43,365 nt of DNA from Akkermansia sp. (GCF_020860705.1 NZ_JAJBTT010000053.1:1-43365); one strand, 5' to 3'. Shown: positions 1 to 10,300, counted from the first letter of the stretch. Numbers and translations are program-made. Notes: a model not told the origin generated them from the sequence alone.

Positions 1-66
1 CCAGGAAGTTTTGGCTTGATGAAGGGTGCAAGTGCGCAGTATTTTGAAGTTTCTAATATACACATC

Positions 67-104
67 GGGCATGGCAGGGATACGTCCCTCCATGCCCATC
101 TTGT
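67..104 (+). terminator. Strong hairpin, probable terminator at left edge
   Basis: GGGCATGG (67-74) plus AGGGA (76-80) pairs with TCCCT (85-89) and CCATGCCC (90-97), with one bulged C and a TACG tetraloop. A T-rich stretch (TTGTTTTC) follows on the plus strand. It most likely ends a gene lying left of the window, and it also lies downstream of the leftward abiE-like operon, so it may act on both. The rest of 1-192 shows no gene. Confidence 0.6.
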
Positions 105-192
105 TTTCATCAGTGGTGTGATTTTCTTCTCTTTTTCGATTTGGTTGGCTGGTATTGTTTTTGATCACCCACCCATTTTGACGTTGAGCTGA

Positions 193-1194
193 TCATTTCT
201 TGAATTTCAATTCCACAAAGTCCCGAATACGCTGTACGATGACGGCAAACTCTTCAATTTCGCCAAACAACATCGGTTTCATTTGGATGTAGTCACGAGC
301 CCATGCCTGATAACTGTGGTCGTCAGGAGGCAGGATATGCATATCGGACGGGCTCAGGTGATCATAATCGATCCACGAATATCCGTAATTGACCGCACGC
401 TGTTGTTTGATTTGTTCGAACAGAGACCCGTCGTACATGCCATTTTTGATCAGGGCATCCAGATCATAATAGTGTCTCGCCAGTCGTGGTTTGCTGGGGC
501 CACCCCGCACGTTTTCCTCATGCAGAATGAACGCCTTTTCCCAAAAGATGCGTTTGGGAGAAACGACTTGCAGAGAAACAGGCGCTGCCAGCTCGGGAAA
601 AACATGAGCTATATAGGATTCGATCTCAGCCGGGGACGAAGGCGTTGTCTCTGCTCTGCCGCTTAGTTCCAGTTTGACAGCTGGAGCCACATAGGACCCA
701 GCATCATGTTCCAGCACGGAAGGATAATGAATATAAAGAACGAACGGATCACGGGCCTTGCTGAGATCTTCCAGTTCAAAACGAACTCCTGAAATGCCGC
801 GTCGTTCAAAAGATTGCTGTAAGGTCGGCAGGATGAAGTCACGCATCAGACTCCTGTAGTACTCTCTCATTTTACGCTGCTTGCGATCACGCTGCGACGA
901 AGATTCACCAGGGACAGGGAGTAGTTCACCGGACATGTCAGGAAAGAACGCAGGAGATAAGGCAATGTCTATGTCCTCAGAAAAGCGCTGGATACAATGG
1001 AAGGCTTTCGACAGGGACGTACCGCCCCGGAAACACAAATGGGGGTTCAATGCCTGGTGTTCAAACAACATCTCCAGCACCCTGCATACCCAGTAGTCTT
1101 TTTCCAGAAAGAGAGCTGGCAGGCCCAATTGGTGCTGAGTTTCAGCGAGCACATCACGTTGCTGTTCGGGGAAAAGCTGGAAATAAGGAATCAT
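193..1194 (-). CDS. AbiEii/AbiGii-family nucleotidyltransferase (toxin)
   Basis: A 333-residue protein of the nucleotidyltransferase superfamily that forms the toxin half of AbiE-type abortive infection/toxin-antitoxin pairs. The signature is clear: GGTSLSK at residues 57-63 and SEDIDI at 72-77, the metal-binding acidic pair of the NTase fold. The family is known to transfer nucleotides to an acceptor such as tRNA and so arrest growth. I chose the ATG at 1194 because it overlaps the stop of the upstream antitoxin gene as ATGA; an earlier ATG at 1227 would lengthen the protein by 11 residues with a larger overlap. It is the last gene of the leftward operon. Family assignment is firm; target and activity are inferred. 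Confidence 0.88.
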   Translation of the reverse strand: MIPYFQLFPEQQRDVLAETQHQLGLPALFLEKDYWVCRVLEMLFEHQALNPHLCFRGGTSLSKAFHCIQRFSEDIDIALSPAFFPDMSGELLPVPGESSSQRDRKQRKMREYYRSLMRDFILPTLQQSFERRGISGVRFELEDLSKARDPFVLYIHYPSVLEHDAGSYVAPAVKLELSGRAETTPSSPAEIESYIAHVFPELAAPVSLQVVSPKRIFWEKAFILHEENVRGGPSKPRLARHYYDLDALIKNGMYDGSLFEQIKQQRAVNYGYSWIDYDHLSPSDMHILPPDDHSYQAWARDYIQMKPMLFGEIEEFAVIVQRIRDFVELKFKK

Positions 1195-1802
1195 GATGGC
1201 AAATTGAAAATGATAGGACGCATCCATTCAGGAGCTTGGGGCGTCCACCGGTTGAGCTGTTTCTTATCGTTCGATGAAAGATTTTGCGACAAACGGGAAC
1301 GCACTTCTTCCACATTAGTCTGATCCTTACCGAGGAAACGCAATGCCATATATACTTCTCCCATGATGGTGCCAGACAAATCCATCAGGTTTTTGGCCGT
1401 GCGGCGTAACCTGATTTGCAAAGCCCCGATACGGAAGTCTTTTGACCGTCCATCCGTCAAATATTCATACGAGGCGGGAACCTGATCGATCAATCCGAGT
1501 TTGTTGGCAAGGCTTGCTCCGGACGGCATGATACGGGAACCTGTTTTACGAGCCAGAGCCTGAATGATCTGATCCGGGGACGGAGGCAATGGCCGTTGAG
1601 AATAACTGCTGATTCGGGGCATGTAATACAATCCGGTTGCAATTCTGACAATACATCCCCTCTCTGCCAACCGGGAAAGAGACTGATCCAAAGCAGCTCG
1701 AGAGCCAAGCTCCTTCAAGTCTACAGCTGAGAACACATCTCCCAAGGCAAATCGCTTTTTGATTTGCTTCAGCATGTCAATTCTGGTTGCGGACAAGTTC
1801 AT
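1191..1802 (-). CDS. AbiEi-like (DUF6088-type) antitoxin / winged-helix regulator
   Basis: About 203 residues with an N-terminal winged helix (residues about 10-65, including a start LKQIKKRFALGDVFSAVDLK and the wing RIATGLYYMPR) followed by the usual AbiEi-like alpha/beta region (PSPDQIIQALARKTGSRIMP, then YLTDGRSKDFRIG). In known AbiE systems this partner neutralises the nucleotidyltransferase and represses the operon. It sits directly upstream of the toxin gene and its TGA overlaps the toxin ATG, which implies coupled translation. The start at 1802 was preferred over 1931 because the longer form begins with a sequence unlike the family; a start at 1775 is also possible. It overlaps the end of the preceding 100-residue gene by 26 bp. 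Confidence 0.8.
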   Translation of the reverse strand: MNLSATRIDMLKQIKKRFALGDVFSAVDLKELGSRAALDQSLSRLAERGCIVRIATGLYYMPRISSYSQRPLPPSPDQIIQALARKTGSRIMPSGASLANKLGLIDQVPASYEYLTDGRSKDFRIGALQIRLRRTAKNLMDLSGTIMGEVYMALRFLGKDQTNVEEVRSRLSQNLSSNDKKQLNRWTPQAPEWMRPIIFNLPS

Positions 1803-2079
1803 ATCTTTCTGAGGAATCGTAAATAATCTGCACGATTTCTGACATAAGGTCAAGATATATGCTTGCGCGTTTTCTGACATCCTGGATTTCAGACAATGTG
1901 TCTTCCCCATGCCTTTCAGGCGTGATGACACTCCGATTTGTCCGGGAGAGCATAAATAACATCACCACCTGGCCCTTCAGTCTCACCCGGAATGCCAAAG
2001 AGTTCGTACCATATTCAGAAGCTAGCCGTGAGGTGGGGCTTCTTTTTAGGACGGGACAACATCTACATTTCTTCCTCAT
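1777..2079 (-). CDS. Small protein of unknown function between the Mrr-like nuclease and abiE-like genes
   Basis: A 100-residue open frame that exactly fills the space between two same-strand genes. Its ATG lies inside the last codons of the Mrr-like gene (17 bp overlap) and its end overlaps the AbiEi-like gene by 26 bp. The protein has a cysteine-rich start (KKCRCCP) and a helical C-terminal half (about residues 60-95). I recognise no family. A competing plus-strand frame (1859-2455) covers the same bases but also runs antisense to the Mrr-like gene. Placement within the operon is the main support; it could instead be noncoding spacer. Confidence 0.45.
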   Translation of the reverse strand: MRKKCRCCPVLKRSPTSRLASEYGTNSLAFRVRLKGQVVMLFMLSRTNRSVITPERHGEDTLSEIQDVRKRASIYLDLMSEIVQIIYDSSERYELVRNQN

Positions 2080-3115
2080 CGGTGAAGAAAGAAGGCGTCA
2101 ATTCCAGAAGTTGGTAACGGTTTTTTCTGACTCCCAGATTATATTCCACGAGCAGGGAAACCAGTTGCTCGCCATCAATCAAGTCAATGGATGCATGGGA
2201 AGAGGAGCGGGTTGCTTCCTCTCTGGCCCCCTTGGAAAAGCCGGAAGTGGTCACAATCAAGCCGCGTTCGTCCGTTCCCAAACTGCCACGGAGTTGCTGA
2301 ACGATAGGGGACTGCACATTGGCTTTCCACCGTTTGGCTTGTACGGCCAACTTGATGTGAATGGCATCATGCACCGTCATAATGCCTCGCACATCAACAC
2401 CGCCATCACCTCCGTAGGGAGTCCGGCTTACTTCGGAAAATCCCATGTTATCTAATAACAGAGCTATCAGCCTCTCGAAATTTAGAGGAGATAATGTCTT
2501 TACTTTCTCCATCAATTGCTTCCTTTTTTTCTCATTGTGAGAGTCAATCTGTTGTTCAAGCCCCGAAGATTCCCAAGAAGTGAGTCCTATCATTCCTTTG
2601 CCCAGCCTTTTGAAACGAGGCACTCGCCCTTGTTGCTCCATTCGTTGGATTTCTGTTGAAATTCTGGCTCGCATACTTGCTTCCGGAGTCAGTCCCTCCG
2701 TCTTAAGCCACCCCAGTTCCAGGGCTTTGTTGGTGATATCCCTGTAGTGCATGGGGACATTCCCGGAGAAATGAAGAAGGATCTTTTCCGCACAGTCGGA
2801 AAACGAATAGGAAGCGTCGCTCTTCTCCGGTAGTCTTTTTGTGGCTGTCTTGCCTGCATGATGCTCAGCCGTCGTGGACTTGATGTCCGCTTTTGGATTC
2901 AGCGCAAACAGCCCGCCTTCCACTTTGACGAACCTCGATTGACTCCCGTGCTTTTTCATATCGTCATAGATACGCGCGCTTACTGTCGCAGCGGGAGTCT
3001 TCCCCTGCGAGCTCCACATGCCACGTTGAATGAGCAAATCAGTAAGCTCCCTGGGGTGCATGGGAGATGCAGACTCATTCAGTAGCAGGGAAACAGAATC
3101 AAGAAGATGGCTCAT
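2063..3115 (-). CDS. Mrr-type restriction endonuclease with two HARE-HTH domains
   Basis: About 350 residues from the ATG at 3115. Two winged-helix modules of the HARE-HTH type come first: roughly residues 1-75 (HPRELTDLLIQRGMW) and 100-180 (HYRDITNKALELGWL). A C-terminal Mrr_cat domain follows (about 200-330) with the PD-(D/E)xK signature GGDGGVDV (235-242) and QAKRW (259-263). HARE-HTH domains are known to accompany DNA-acting enzymes and are proposed to read modified DNA, while Mrr-like nucleases cut methylated DNA, so this is probably a modification-dependent nuclease. A longer frame back to 3259 exists, but its first 48 residues do not resemble the family. It is the first gene of the leftward operon, back to back with hsdM. 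Confidence 0.85.
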   Translation of the reverse strand: MSHLLDSVSLLLNESASPMHPRELTDLLIQRGMWSSQGKTPAATVSARIYDDMKKHGSQSRFVKVEGGLFALNPKADIKSTTAEHHAGKTATKRLPEKSDASYSFSDCAEKILLHFSGNVPMHYRDITNKALELGWLKTEGLTPEASMRARISTEIQRMEQQGRVPRFKRLGKGMIGLTSWESSGLEQQIDSHNEKKRKQLMEKVKTLSPLNFERLIALLLDNMGFSEVSRTPYGGDGGVDVRGIMTVHDAIHIKLAVQAKRWKANVQSPIVQQLRGSLGTDERGLIVTTSGFSKGAREEATRSSSHASIDLIDGEQLVSLLVEYNLGVRKNRYQLLELTPSFFTDEEEM

Positions 3116-3412
3116 AACAGGAGTAATCAGGAATTGCCTTAGCCTACCATTCTTTCGAGGTCGGGCAATCTCTTTTATTTCCTCCGCATCGTCACGGATA
3201 CAGCCGATGTTTTGCGGAGAAGTCTCCGGGCTTTGTTCTCGACAATATGACCTATCCACGCTACTAATTCGAAGGCTTAGCTCCCCTCATGGTCGTCGTA
3301 TTTGGGGTAGCAAACCAACACCGAATCAACGAATATTGAGTCGGCAAAAATCTATCGATATCGAAAGCCGTCAGGCAACATGGGGAATATCCCCATCCGT
3401 CAGGAACACGTT

Positions 3413-5968
3413 ATGAACAAGCAACAACTCGCTGCAAAAATTTGGGAGTCCGCCAATAAGATGCGCTCCAAGATCGAGGCCAACGAATACAAGGATTACA
3501 TTCTCGGTTTCATCTTCTATAAGTTCCTGTCAGACAAGGAGGTCAAGCACCTCAAGGAGAACGATTGGACGGATGAATATCTTCCCGATTTGAAGGAAGA
3601 GGACAGCGAAACCGTCGAGAGTGTCCGAAAGAATATTGGCTACTTCATCTCCTATGATCATCTGTTCTCTACATGGATTGCCAAAGGCAGAGACTTTTCG
3701 GCGGATCACGTAATGACTGCGCTTTCGGCCTTCAACCGCTTGATCAACCCTTCACATAAAAAGGTATTCTCGGGCATTTTCACCACGTTGGAGACTGGTC
3801 TTTCCAAGCTGGGGGACACTTCCGGTGCGCGCACCAAGGCCATTCGAGACCTGATCTATCTCATCAAGGATATTCCCATGGATGGCAGGCAGGACTATGA
3901 CGTCCTGGGCTTCATTTATGAATACCTGATCAGCAATTTTGCTGCCAATGCCGGGAAGAAGGCCGGTGAGTTCTACACGCCGCATGAGGTTTCCCTCCTC
4001 ATGTCCGAGATCGTAGCACACCACCTGAAGGAAAGAACGGAAATCAGGATTTACGACCCCACCAGTGGTTCCGGCTCTCTGCTCATCAATATCGGCAAAT
4101 GCGTCGCCCGGCACATGGGCAATGACGACCATATCAAATACTTTGCGCAGGAGCTCAAGGAAAACACGTACAACCTCACCCGCATGAACCTCGTCATGCG
4201 CGGCATTTTGCCGGACAATATCGTTACGCGCAACGGCGATACGCTGGAAGAAGACTGGCCGTATTTTGACGAGAATGACCCGATTCACAGTTATAATCCG
4301 TTGTACGTCGATGCCGTCGTTTCTAACCCTCCCTACTCCCAGGCATGGAATCCGGCCGATAAGGAGGCGGATCCCAGATATGCCCGTTTTGGACTTGCCC
4401 CCAAGGGGAAGGCAGACTACGCCTTCCTCTTGCACGACCTCTTCCACTTAAAGAGCGATGGCGTGATGACGATTGTTCTGCCTCATGGCGTGCTGTTCCG
4501 TGGAGGCGAGGAAGGAATGATTCGTAAAAATCTGATTGAGCAGAATCATATCGACGCCATTATCGGGCTTCCTGCCAATATCTTTTTCGGCACGGGTATT
4601 CCCACCATTGTCATGGTTCTCAAGCAGAAACGCCCGAATACCGATATCCTCATTGTAGATGCTTCCAAAGGCTTTGAGAAGGTCGGCAAAAACAATGCCC
4701 TCCGCGCTCGCGATATCAAAAAAATCGTGGATGTCGTCACCGCGCGTGCTTCTGTGGAGAAGTTCTCGAAAGTCGTATCTCGCGATGAAATCCGGGCCAA
4801 CGATTACAATCTCAATATTCCCCGTTATGTGGACTCTTCCGAGAAGGCAGAGAGTTGGGACGTTTACGCGTCAATGTTTGGCGGTATCCCGGAAAAGGAA
4901 CTGCTGGAGCTGCACGAATATTGGGAAGCCTTCCCGAATTTGAAGAAGGACCTGTTTTCTCCAGTCAATGACGCGTATCGCGAATTGTGTGTACCGAATC
5001 TCAAGAAGGCCATTTCGGAACACCCGGACGTAACCGCCTTTATTTCCCGCTTCGCCGAAGCCTTTGACGGGTTCGAATCCTTCCTGCATTCGGAACTGAT
5101 CGAGAAACTGCAGACGCAGGGCACGTCCGGTGAAGAAATGATTCTCTGCGAAGATATGTTCGCCAGGTTGACGAATATCCCCCTGATTGACAAATATGAA
5201 GCTTATCAACTCCTGAATGACGACTGGACCCAGATTGCTGTCGATCTGGAAATGATCCAGACGGAAGGCTTTGCCTGTGTCAAACAAGTCGATCCCAACA
5301 TGGTGTTGAAGAAAAAGGATGGCAAGGATCACGAAGTGCAGGAGGGCTGGAAGGGGCACATTCTTCCCTTTGATCTCGTGCAAAAAAAACTGTTGCCGAA
5401 TGAACTCGCTTCGCTGAAGTCAAAGGAAGAGCAACTTGCCGCGATCCCGGGGAATTATGAAGAGTTGCTGGATGAGCTGAGCGAAGAAGACAAGGACAAG
5501 GATTTCGTCAACGATGAAAAGGACGCCTTTGTCCCTGCTGTCGTGAAGAAGGCGCTCAAGTCCAGAGAGGAGGCCCCGGAAACCCTTGCTATCCTGAAGA
5601 AGGTGGATGCGCTCTTCACCAGGGAAAAGGCCCTTAAGAAGCAGGTGAAAGATGAAGCCGTAGCACTGCATATGCGTACCCGGGAAACCATTGAGGCTCT
5701 CCCGGACGAACAAGTGCTGGAGTTGCTGAAGCTCAAATGGATTACTCCCCTAGTCGAGAGCGTTAACAGTTTGCCCCAATCCATCATCAGCGAGCTGGTG
5801 ACCAAATTGGAAGCGCTTTGTAAGAAGTACGAAACAACCTATGCCGAAGTGGAACAGCAAATTATCGACACGGAACGTACTCTGGTTGGAATGTTGGGCG
5901 AACTGCAAGGCAATGAGTTTGATATGAAGGGACTCATGGAGTTCAAAAAGTTGCTTGAAGGGAAGTGA
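3413..5968 (+). CDS. hsdM: Type I restriction-modification DNA methyltransferase subunit M
   Basis: An 851-residue N6-adenine methyltransferase subunit of a type I system. The N-terminal HsdM helical domain (about 1-150) is followed by the methylase core: GEFYTPHEV (185-193), AdoMet motif DPTSGSGS (215-222) and catalytic NPPY (305-308). With HsdS it methylates adenine at the recognition site. The family is usually around 500-550 residues; here about 300 extra residues follow the core, rich in charged helices and probably coiled coil (about 600-850). The ATG at 3413 has AGGA nearby upstream (CAGGAACACGTT). It is divergent from the Mrr-like nuclease gene, with about 300 bp between them for promoters. 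hsdS begins 1 bp after its stop. Confidence 0.95.
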   Translation: MNKQQLAAKIWESANKMRSKIEANEYKDYILGFIFYKFLSDKEVKHLKENDWTDEYLPDLKEEDSETVESVRKNIGYFISYDHLFSTWIAKGRDFSADHVMTALSAFNRLINPSHKKVFSGIFTTLETGLSKLGDTSGARTKAIRDLIYLIKDIPMDGRQDYDVLGFIYEYLISNFAANAGKKAGEFYTPHEVSLLMSEIVAHHLKERTEIRIYDPTSGSGSLLINIGKCVARHMGNDDHIKYFAQELKENTYNLTRMNLVMRGILPDNIVTRNGDTLEEDWPYFDENDPIHSYNPLYVDAVVSNPPYSQAWNPADKEADPRYARFGLAPKGKADYAFLLHDLFHLKSDGVMTIVLPHGVLFRGGEEGMIRKNLIEQNHIDAIIGLPANIFFGTGIPTIVMVLKQKRPNTDILIVDASKGFEKVGKNNALRARDIKKIVDVVTARASVEKFSKVVSRDEIRANDYNLNIPRYVDSSEKAESWDVYASMFGGIPEKELLELHEYWEAFPNLKKDLFSPVNDAYRELCVPNLKKAISEHPDVTAFISRFAEAFDGFESFLHSELIEKLQTQGTSGEEMILCEDMFARLTNIPLIDKYEAYQLLNDDWTQIAVDLEMIQTEGFACVKQVDPNMVLKKKDGKDHEVQEGWKGHILPFDLVQKKLLPNELASLKSKEEQLAAIPGNYEELLDELSEEDKDKDFVNDEKDAFVPAVVKKALKSREEAPETLAILKKVDALFTREKALKKQVKDEAVALHMRTRETIEALPDEQVLELLKLKWITPLVESVNSLPQSIISELVTKLEALCKKYETTYAEVEQQIIDTERTLVGMLGELQGNEFDMKGLMEFKKLLEGK

Positions 5969-5969
5969 T

Positions 5970-7145
5970 ATGGGTGAAGATGTAAAAAAACCGGCTATAA
6001 GGTTTGCCGGATTTACGGATGCTTGGGAACAAAGGATGCTGAAAGGAGTAGCAAGTGTACGAACTGGTTTCCCCTTTGATAGCAATGTTTTTTCTGATAC
6101 AGGAGCTTATTTGGTCATTACGAATGGCAATATACAGGATGACAATCCAACAGTAGACAACAATGTTGGAAACAGGATTGATATGGCAGATGAACGTATA
6201 AAAGAACAATACGTGTTGGATATAGGGGACATTCTTGTTACGATGGATGGAACTGTTGGGCGTACTGCAAAAGTGGCGCATAGTCAGTTAATTTTAGCAC
6301 AACGAGTCGGGAGGTTAACTGCCAAAGAGAATTTCGAATTTTTATATCAGGCTCTCAACACGGGAGATTTTTTGGATGCGATGACAACCTTATCACATGG
6401 GGGAACTATCAAACATATATCGCTCGCGGAAATTTCTGGATACACATTGTTGGTCCCAATAGACAAAAAAGAACAGATCAAAATAGGCGACCTCTTCCAC
6501 AATCTAGACGATCTCATTACCCTTCATCAGCGTAAGTATGACAAGCTGGTGAATCTGAAAAAATCCATGCTGGAAAAAATGTTCCCACAACATGGTGCTG
6601 ATACGCCAGAAATCCGTTTTGCCGGATTTACGGACGCTTGGGAACAGCGGAAGCTGGGAGAGCTTTGCAATATTGCCACAGGAAAACTTGATGCGAATGC
6701 AATGATCGAAAATGGTAAGTACGATTTTTATACTTCGGGCATTAAGAAGTATCGCATTGATGTAGCTGAATTTGCTGGTCCAGCCATTACAATCGCTGGA
6801 AATGGAGCTACTGTCGGGTACATGCATTTGGCCGACGGCTTATTTAATGCTTATCAAAGGACTTATGTATTAACAGGATTTTGTGCTGATCGTCAGTTCC
6901 TTTTCTCCTCTATCGGTAATGTATTACCTAAGAAAATTAAAGAAGAAGCGAGAGCGAGTAATATTCCGTATATTGTACTCGATATGCTTACTGATCTAAA
7001 AATTCAGTTACCGCCAACACAACTAGAACAATCCCAAATTGGCGACTTTTTCCACAAGCTAGACGACCTAATTACTCTCCATCAGCGCAAACTGGAAAAG
7101 CTGCAAAACATCAAGAAATCTTGTCTGGAGAAGATGTTTGTCTAA
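5970..7145 (+). CDS. hsdS: Type I restriction-modification specificity subunit S
   Basis: 391 residues with the classical two-half architecture. Each half begins with RFAGFTDAWEQ (residues 11-21 and 216-226), then a variable target-recognition domain, then a conserved helix containing LDDLITLHQRK and ending LEKMF. The two TRDs define the bipartite DNA site, and the conserved helices set the spacing and contact HsdM. The ATG at 5970 is preceded by GAAGGGAAG across the hsdM stop, so M and S are probably translationally coupled. The near-identical repeats at 6002-6035 and 6617-6650 would allow TRD exchange by homologous recombination. Confidence 0.95.
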   Translation: MGEDVKKPAIRFAGFTDAWEQRMLKGVASVRTGFPFDSNVFSDTGAYLVITNGNIQDDNPTVDNNVGNRIDMADERIKEQYVLDIGDILVTMDGTVGRTAKVAHSQLILAQRVGRLTAKENFEFLYQALNTGDFLDAMTTLSHGGTIKHISLAEISGYTLLVPIDKKEQIKIGDLFHNLDDLITLHQRKYDKLVNLKKSMLEKMFPQHGADTPEIRFAGFTDAWEQRKLGELCNIATGKLDANAMIENGKYDFYTSGIKKYRIDVAEFAGPAITIAGNGATVGYMHLADGLFNAYQRTYVLTGFCADRQFLFSSIGNVLPKKIKEEARASNIPYIVLDMLTDLKIQLPPTQLEQSQIGDFFHKLDDLITLHQRKLEKLQNIKKSCLEKMFV

Positions 7146-7316
7146 GATGAGAAGACGCTTTTCATGATGAACGCTCAAGCTAACAGACCTTGGGCAATTT
7201 CAATAAACGTCTGACAAGTACCGTACTATTTTGTAAAACTCCCCTCACTGCCCTATTTATCCACATCCCTACGCCCAAGAGGCATGAGATGAACAACCCA
7301 AAACGACCGAACACAT

Positions 7317-10300
7317 ATGATTTGCTCCCAGGAAAAAGATTTTGAAGACGCCCTAATCGAAATGTTGACGGAGAAGGGCTGGGAGAAAAACGTGTTGGCC
7401 AATTACACGGAAGAGCAACTCATCCAGAACTGGGCGAACATTCTCTTTGATAACAACAGGTGTGTTGATCGACTGAATGACTACCCCCTGACTCCCGGGG
7501 AAATGCAGCAGATACTGGAACAAATCAACGTTCTCAAGACTCCTTTGATGTTGAATGGTTTCATCAATGGCCGCAGTGTGACGATTATTCGCGACAACCC
7601 CGATGATGTCGAACATTTCGGCAAGGAAGTTTCCTTGAAAATTTATGACCGCATGGAGATTGCCGCCGGGCAAAGCCGCTATCAAATCGTCCGGCAACCC
7701 AGATTCGCTTCATCGTCCGCCATGCTCTCTGACCGCCGGGGAGATTTGATGCTGCTCATCAACGGAATGCCGGTCTTCCACATTGAACTGAAAAAAAGCG
7801 GTATCCCTGTCAGCCAGGCTTGCCATCAGCTTGAAAAATACATGGCAGAGGGGATCTTCACCGGCCTCTTTTCTCTGGTGCAGATTTTTGTAGCCATGAA
7901 TCCTGAAGAGGCTGTTTACTTCGCCAACCCGGGACCGGAGGGGAAATTTAACCCCGACTACTATTTTCATTGGGCCGATTTTAATAACGAGCCTATTAAC
8001 GATTGGAAACAGATAGCCTCTACCTTGCTATCCATTCCGATGGCGCACCAGCTCATCGGCTTTTACACGGTGGCCGACAACTCTGACGGTATCCTGAAGG
8101 TCATGCGCAGTTACCAGTATTTTGCCGCCAGCGCCATTTCCGACAAAGTGGCCAAGACAAAATGGGAAAAAGAAGATCAATTGGGCGGCTACATCTGGCA
8201 TACCACCGGTTCCGGCAAGACCATGACTTCGTTCAAATCCGCCCAGTTGATTGCTTCCTCACAGGATGCCGACAAGGTGGTTTTTCTCATGGACCGCATC
8301 GAACTGGGAACGCAAAGCCTGAAAGAATACCGTGGCTTTGCCAGTGAAGACGAGGATGTGCAGGCGACGGAAAACACGGGCATACTCGTCAAGAAGCTGA
8401 AAAGTACCGACCCGGCGGATACTCTCATTGTCACCTCCATTCAGAAAATGAGCAATATCAAGGATGAAGCGGATGGCGGCATGAACGATGCGGATCTTCA
8501 ACTGATGCGGGCGAAGAGAATCGTTTTTATCATCGATGAATGCCATCGCTCCACCTTTGGAGATATGTTGATCACGATCAAGCGCACATTCCCCAAAGCC
8601 ATCTTCTTTGGTTTCACCGGTACGCCGATTCAAGAGGAGAACCAGAAGAAAGACAATTCCACAAAAACAGTCTTCGGCAATGAACTCCACCGGTACAGTA
8701 TTGCCGACGGTATCCGCGACAGGAACGTGTTGGGTTTCGATCCGTACATGGTTCTCACGTACAAGGAGAAAGAATTGAGAGAAGCTATCGCCTTGGAAAA
8801 GGCCAAGGCTGATTCCCTGGCTGAAGCGCTGGCCGATCCCCGGAAAAGCGAGGTTTTCTATCACTACATGCGGTTGCCGATGGCAGGCAGTACGGATGAT
8901 GATGGAAACTACAGGAAGGGAATCGAAGATTACCTCCCTCAAGCCCAGTACCGCAGCAAAGAACACCAAAGGATGGTGATCCAGGATATCCGCGAGAACT
9001 GGATCAACCTGAGCTATAATGGAAAGTTTCACGCGATCCTCGCAACCAATAGTATCCCGGAAGCTATTGACTATTATCGACTCTTCAAGACCGAGGTTCC
9101 GGAACTTAAAATCACTGCCCTTTTTGACCCCAGCATCGACAATAAGGACGGAGCCGTGGTGAAAGAAGCCGTGCTTGCGGAGATCATCGAAGACTATAAT
9201 CATTGCTATGGTCAGGAGTTCAGCATACCGGCGTTCCCCAGAATGAAAAAGGACATCGCGGCAAGGTTGGCGCATAAAAAGCCTTATGAGAGAATCGAAC
9301 AGACGCCGGAAAAGCAGATTGATCTTCTCATTGTCGTTGATCAAATGCTCACCGGCTTTGATTCCAAATGGATCAATACGCTCTATCTCGACAAGAAACT
9401 CAAGTACGAGAATATCATTCAGGCGTTTTCCCGGACCAACCGCCTGTTCGGACCGGAAAAGCCCTTTGGTACGATTAAGTACTACCGCTTCCCTCACACG
9501 ATGAAAAGGAACATTGAGGCGGCCGTCAAACTCTACTCGGGCGATAAGCCCCTGGGGCTGTTTGCCGAGCGCCTCCCCCGAAACCTTGATGGCATGAATG
9601 ATCTCTATGCGCAGATCAAAGACTTGTTCAAGGAGGCTAGGCTTGATGACTTCACACGCCTTCCTGATGACGGCTCGGCCAAAAAGAAATTTTCCGGCCT
9701 CTTCAGGAAACTCAACGAGCATCTTGAAGCGGCAAGAATCCAAGGCTTCCATTGGGAAAAGCTGGAATACACGTTTACGGATGCTGATAGCGGTAAGAAG
9801 TATTCCATTCGCGTTTCACTGGATGAGAAGACTTACAAGGTGCTGGCATTGAGATACAAGGAACTGCTTGGGCCGGGAGGGAACCAGGAACCGGGAGAAG
9901 ATATCCCCTACGATATAGCTGGTTATTTGACCACCATCGATACGGATGATATCGATTCCGACTACATGAACTCCCGTTTCGACAAGTACCTAAAACTGCT
10001 GACCCGGCCGGGAGCTGAAGCCGAAGCCATCAAACAGGCAATGGATGAGCTCCACAAAACATTCGCTACGCTTTCTCAGGAGGAACAAAAATTTGCGGAC
10101 ATCTTCCTGCATGATATCCAACGCGGGGATGCCGTGCCCGAAAAGGGGAAAACGCTCCGGGACTATATTACGGAATACCGTGCCAAAGCCAAAGATGATC
10201 AGATTCACCGCTTCGCCCTTGCCCTTGGCCTTGATGAAAACCTGCTACGCAAGATGATGACATTACGAGTGACAGAGAGCAACATCAACGAGTTCGGTCG

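Noticed and set aside
1859..2455. 198-residue plus-strand frame
   Set aside because: It lies antisense to the Mrr-like nuclease and shows no domain; the minus-strand genes explain the region.
8259..9752. 497-residue frame antisense to hsdR
   Set aside because: Shadow of a long, strongly supported gene; composition follows the reverse of hsdR codons.
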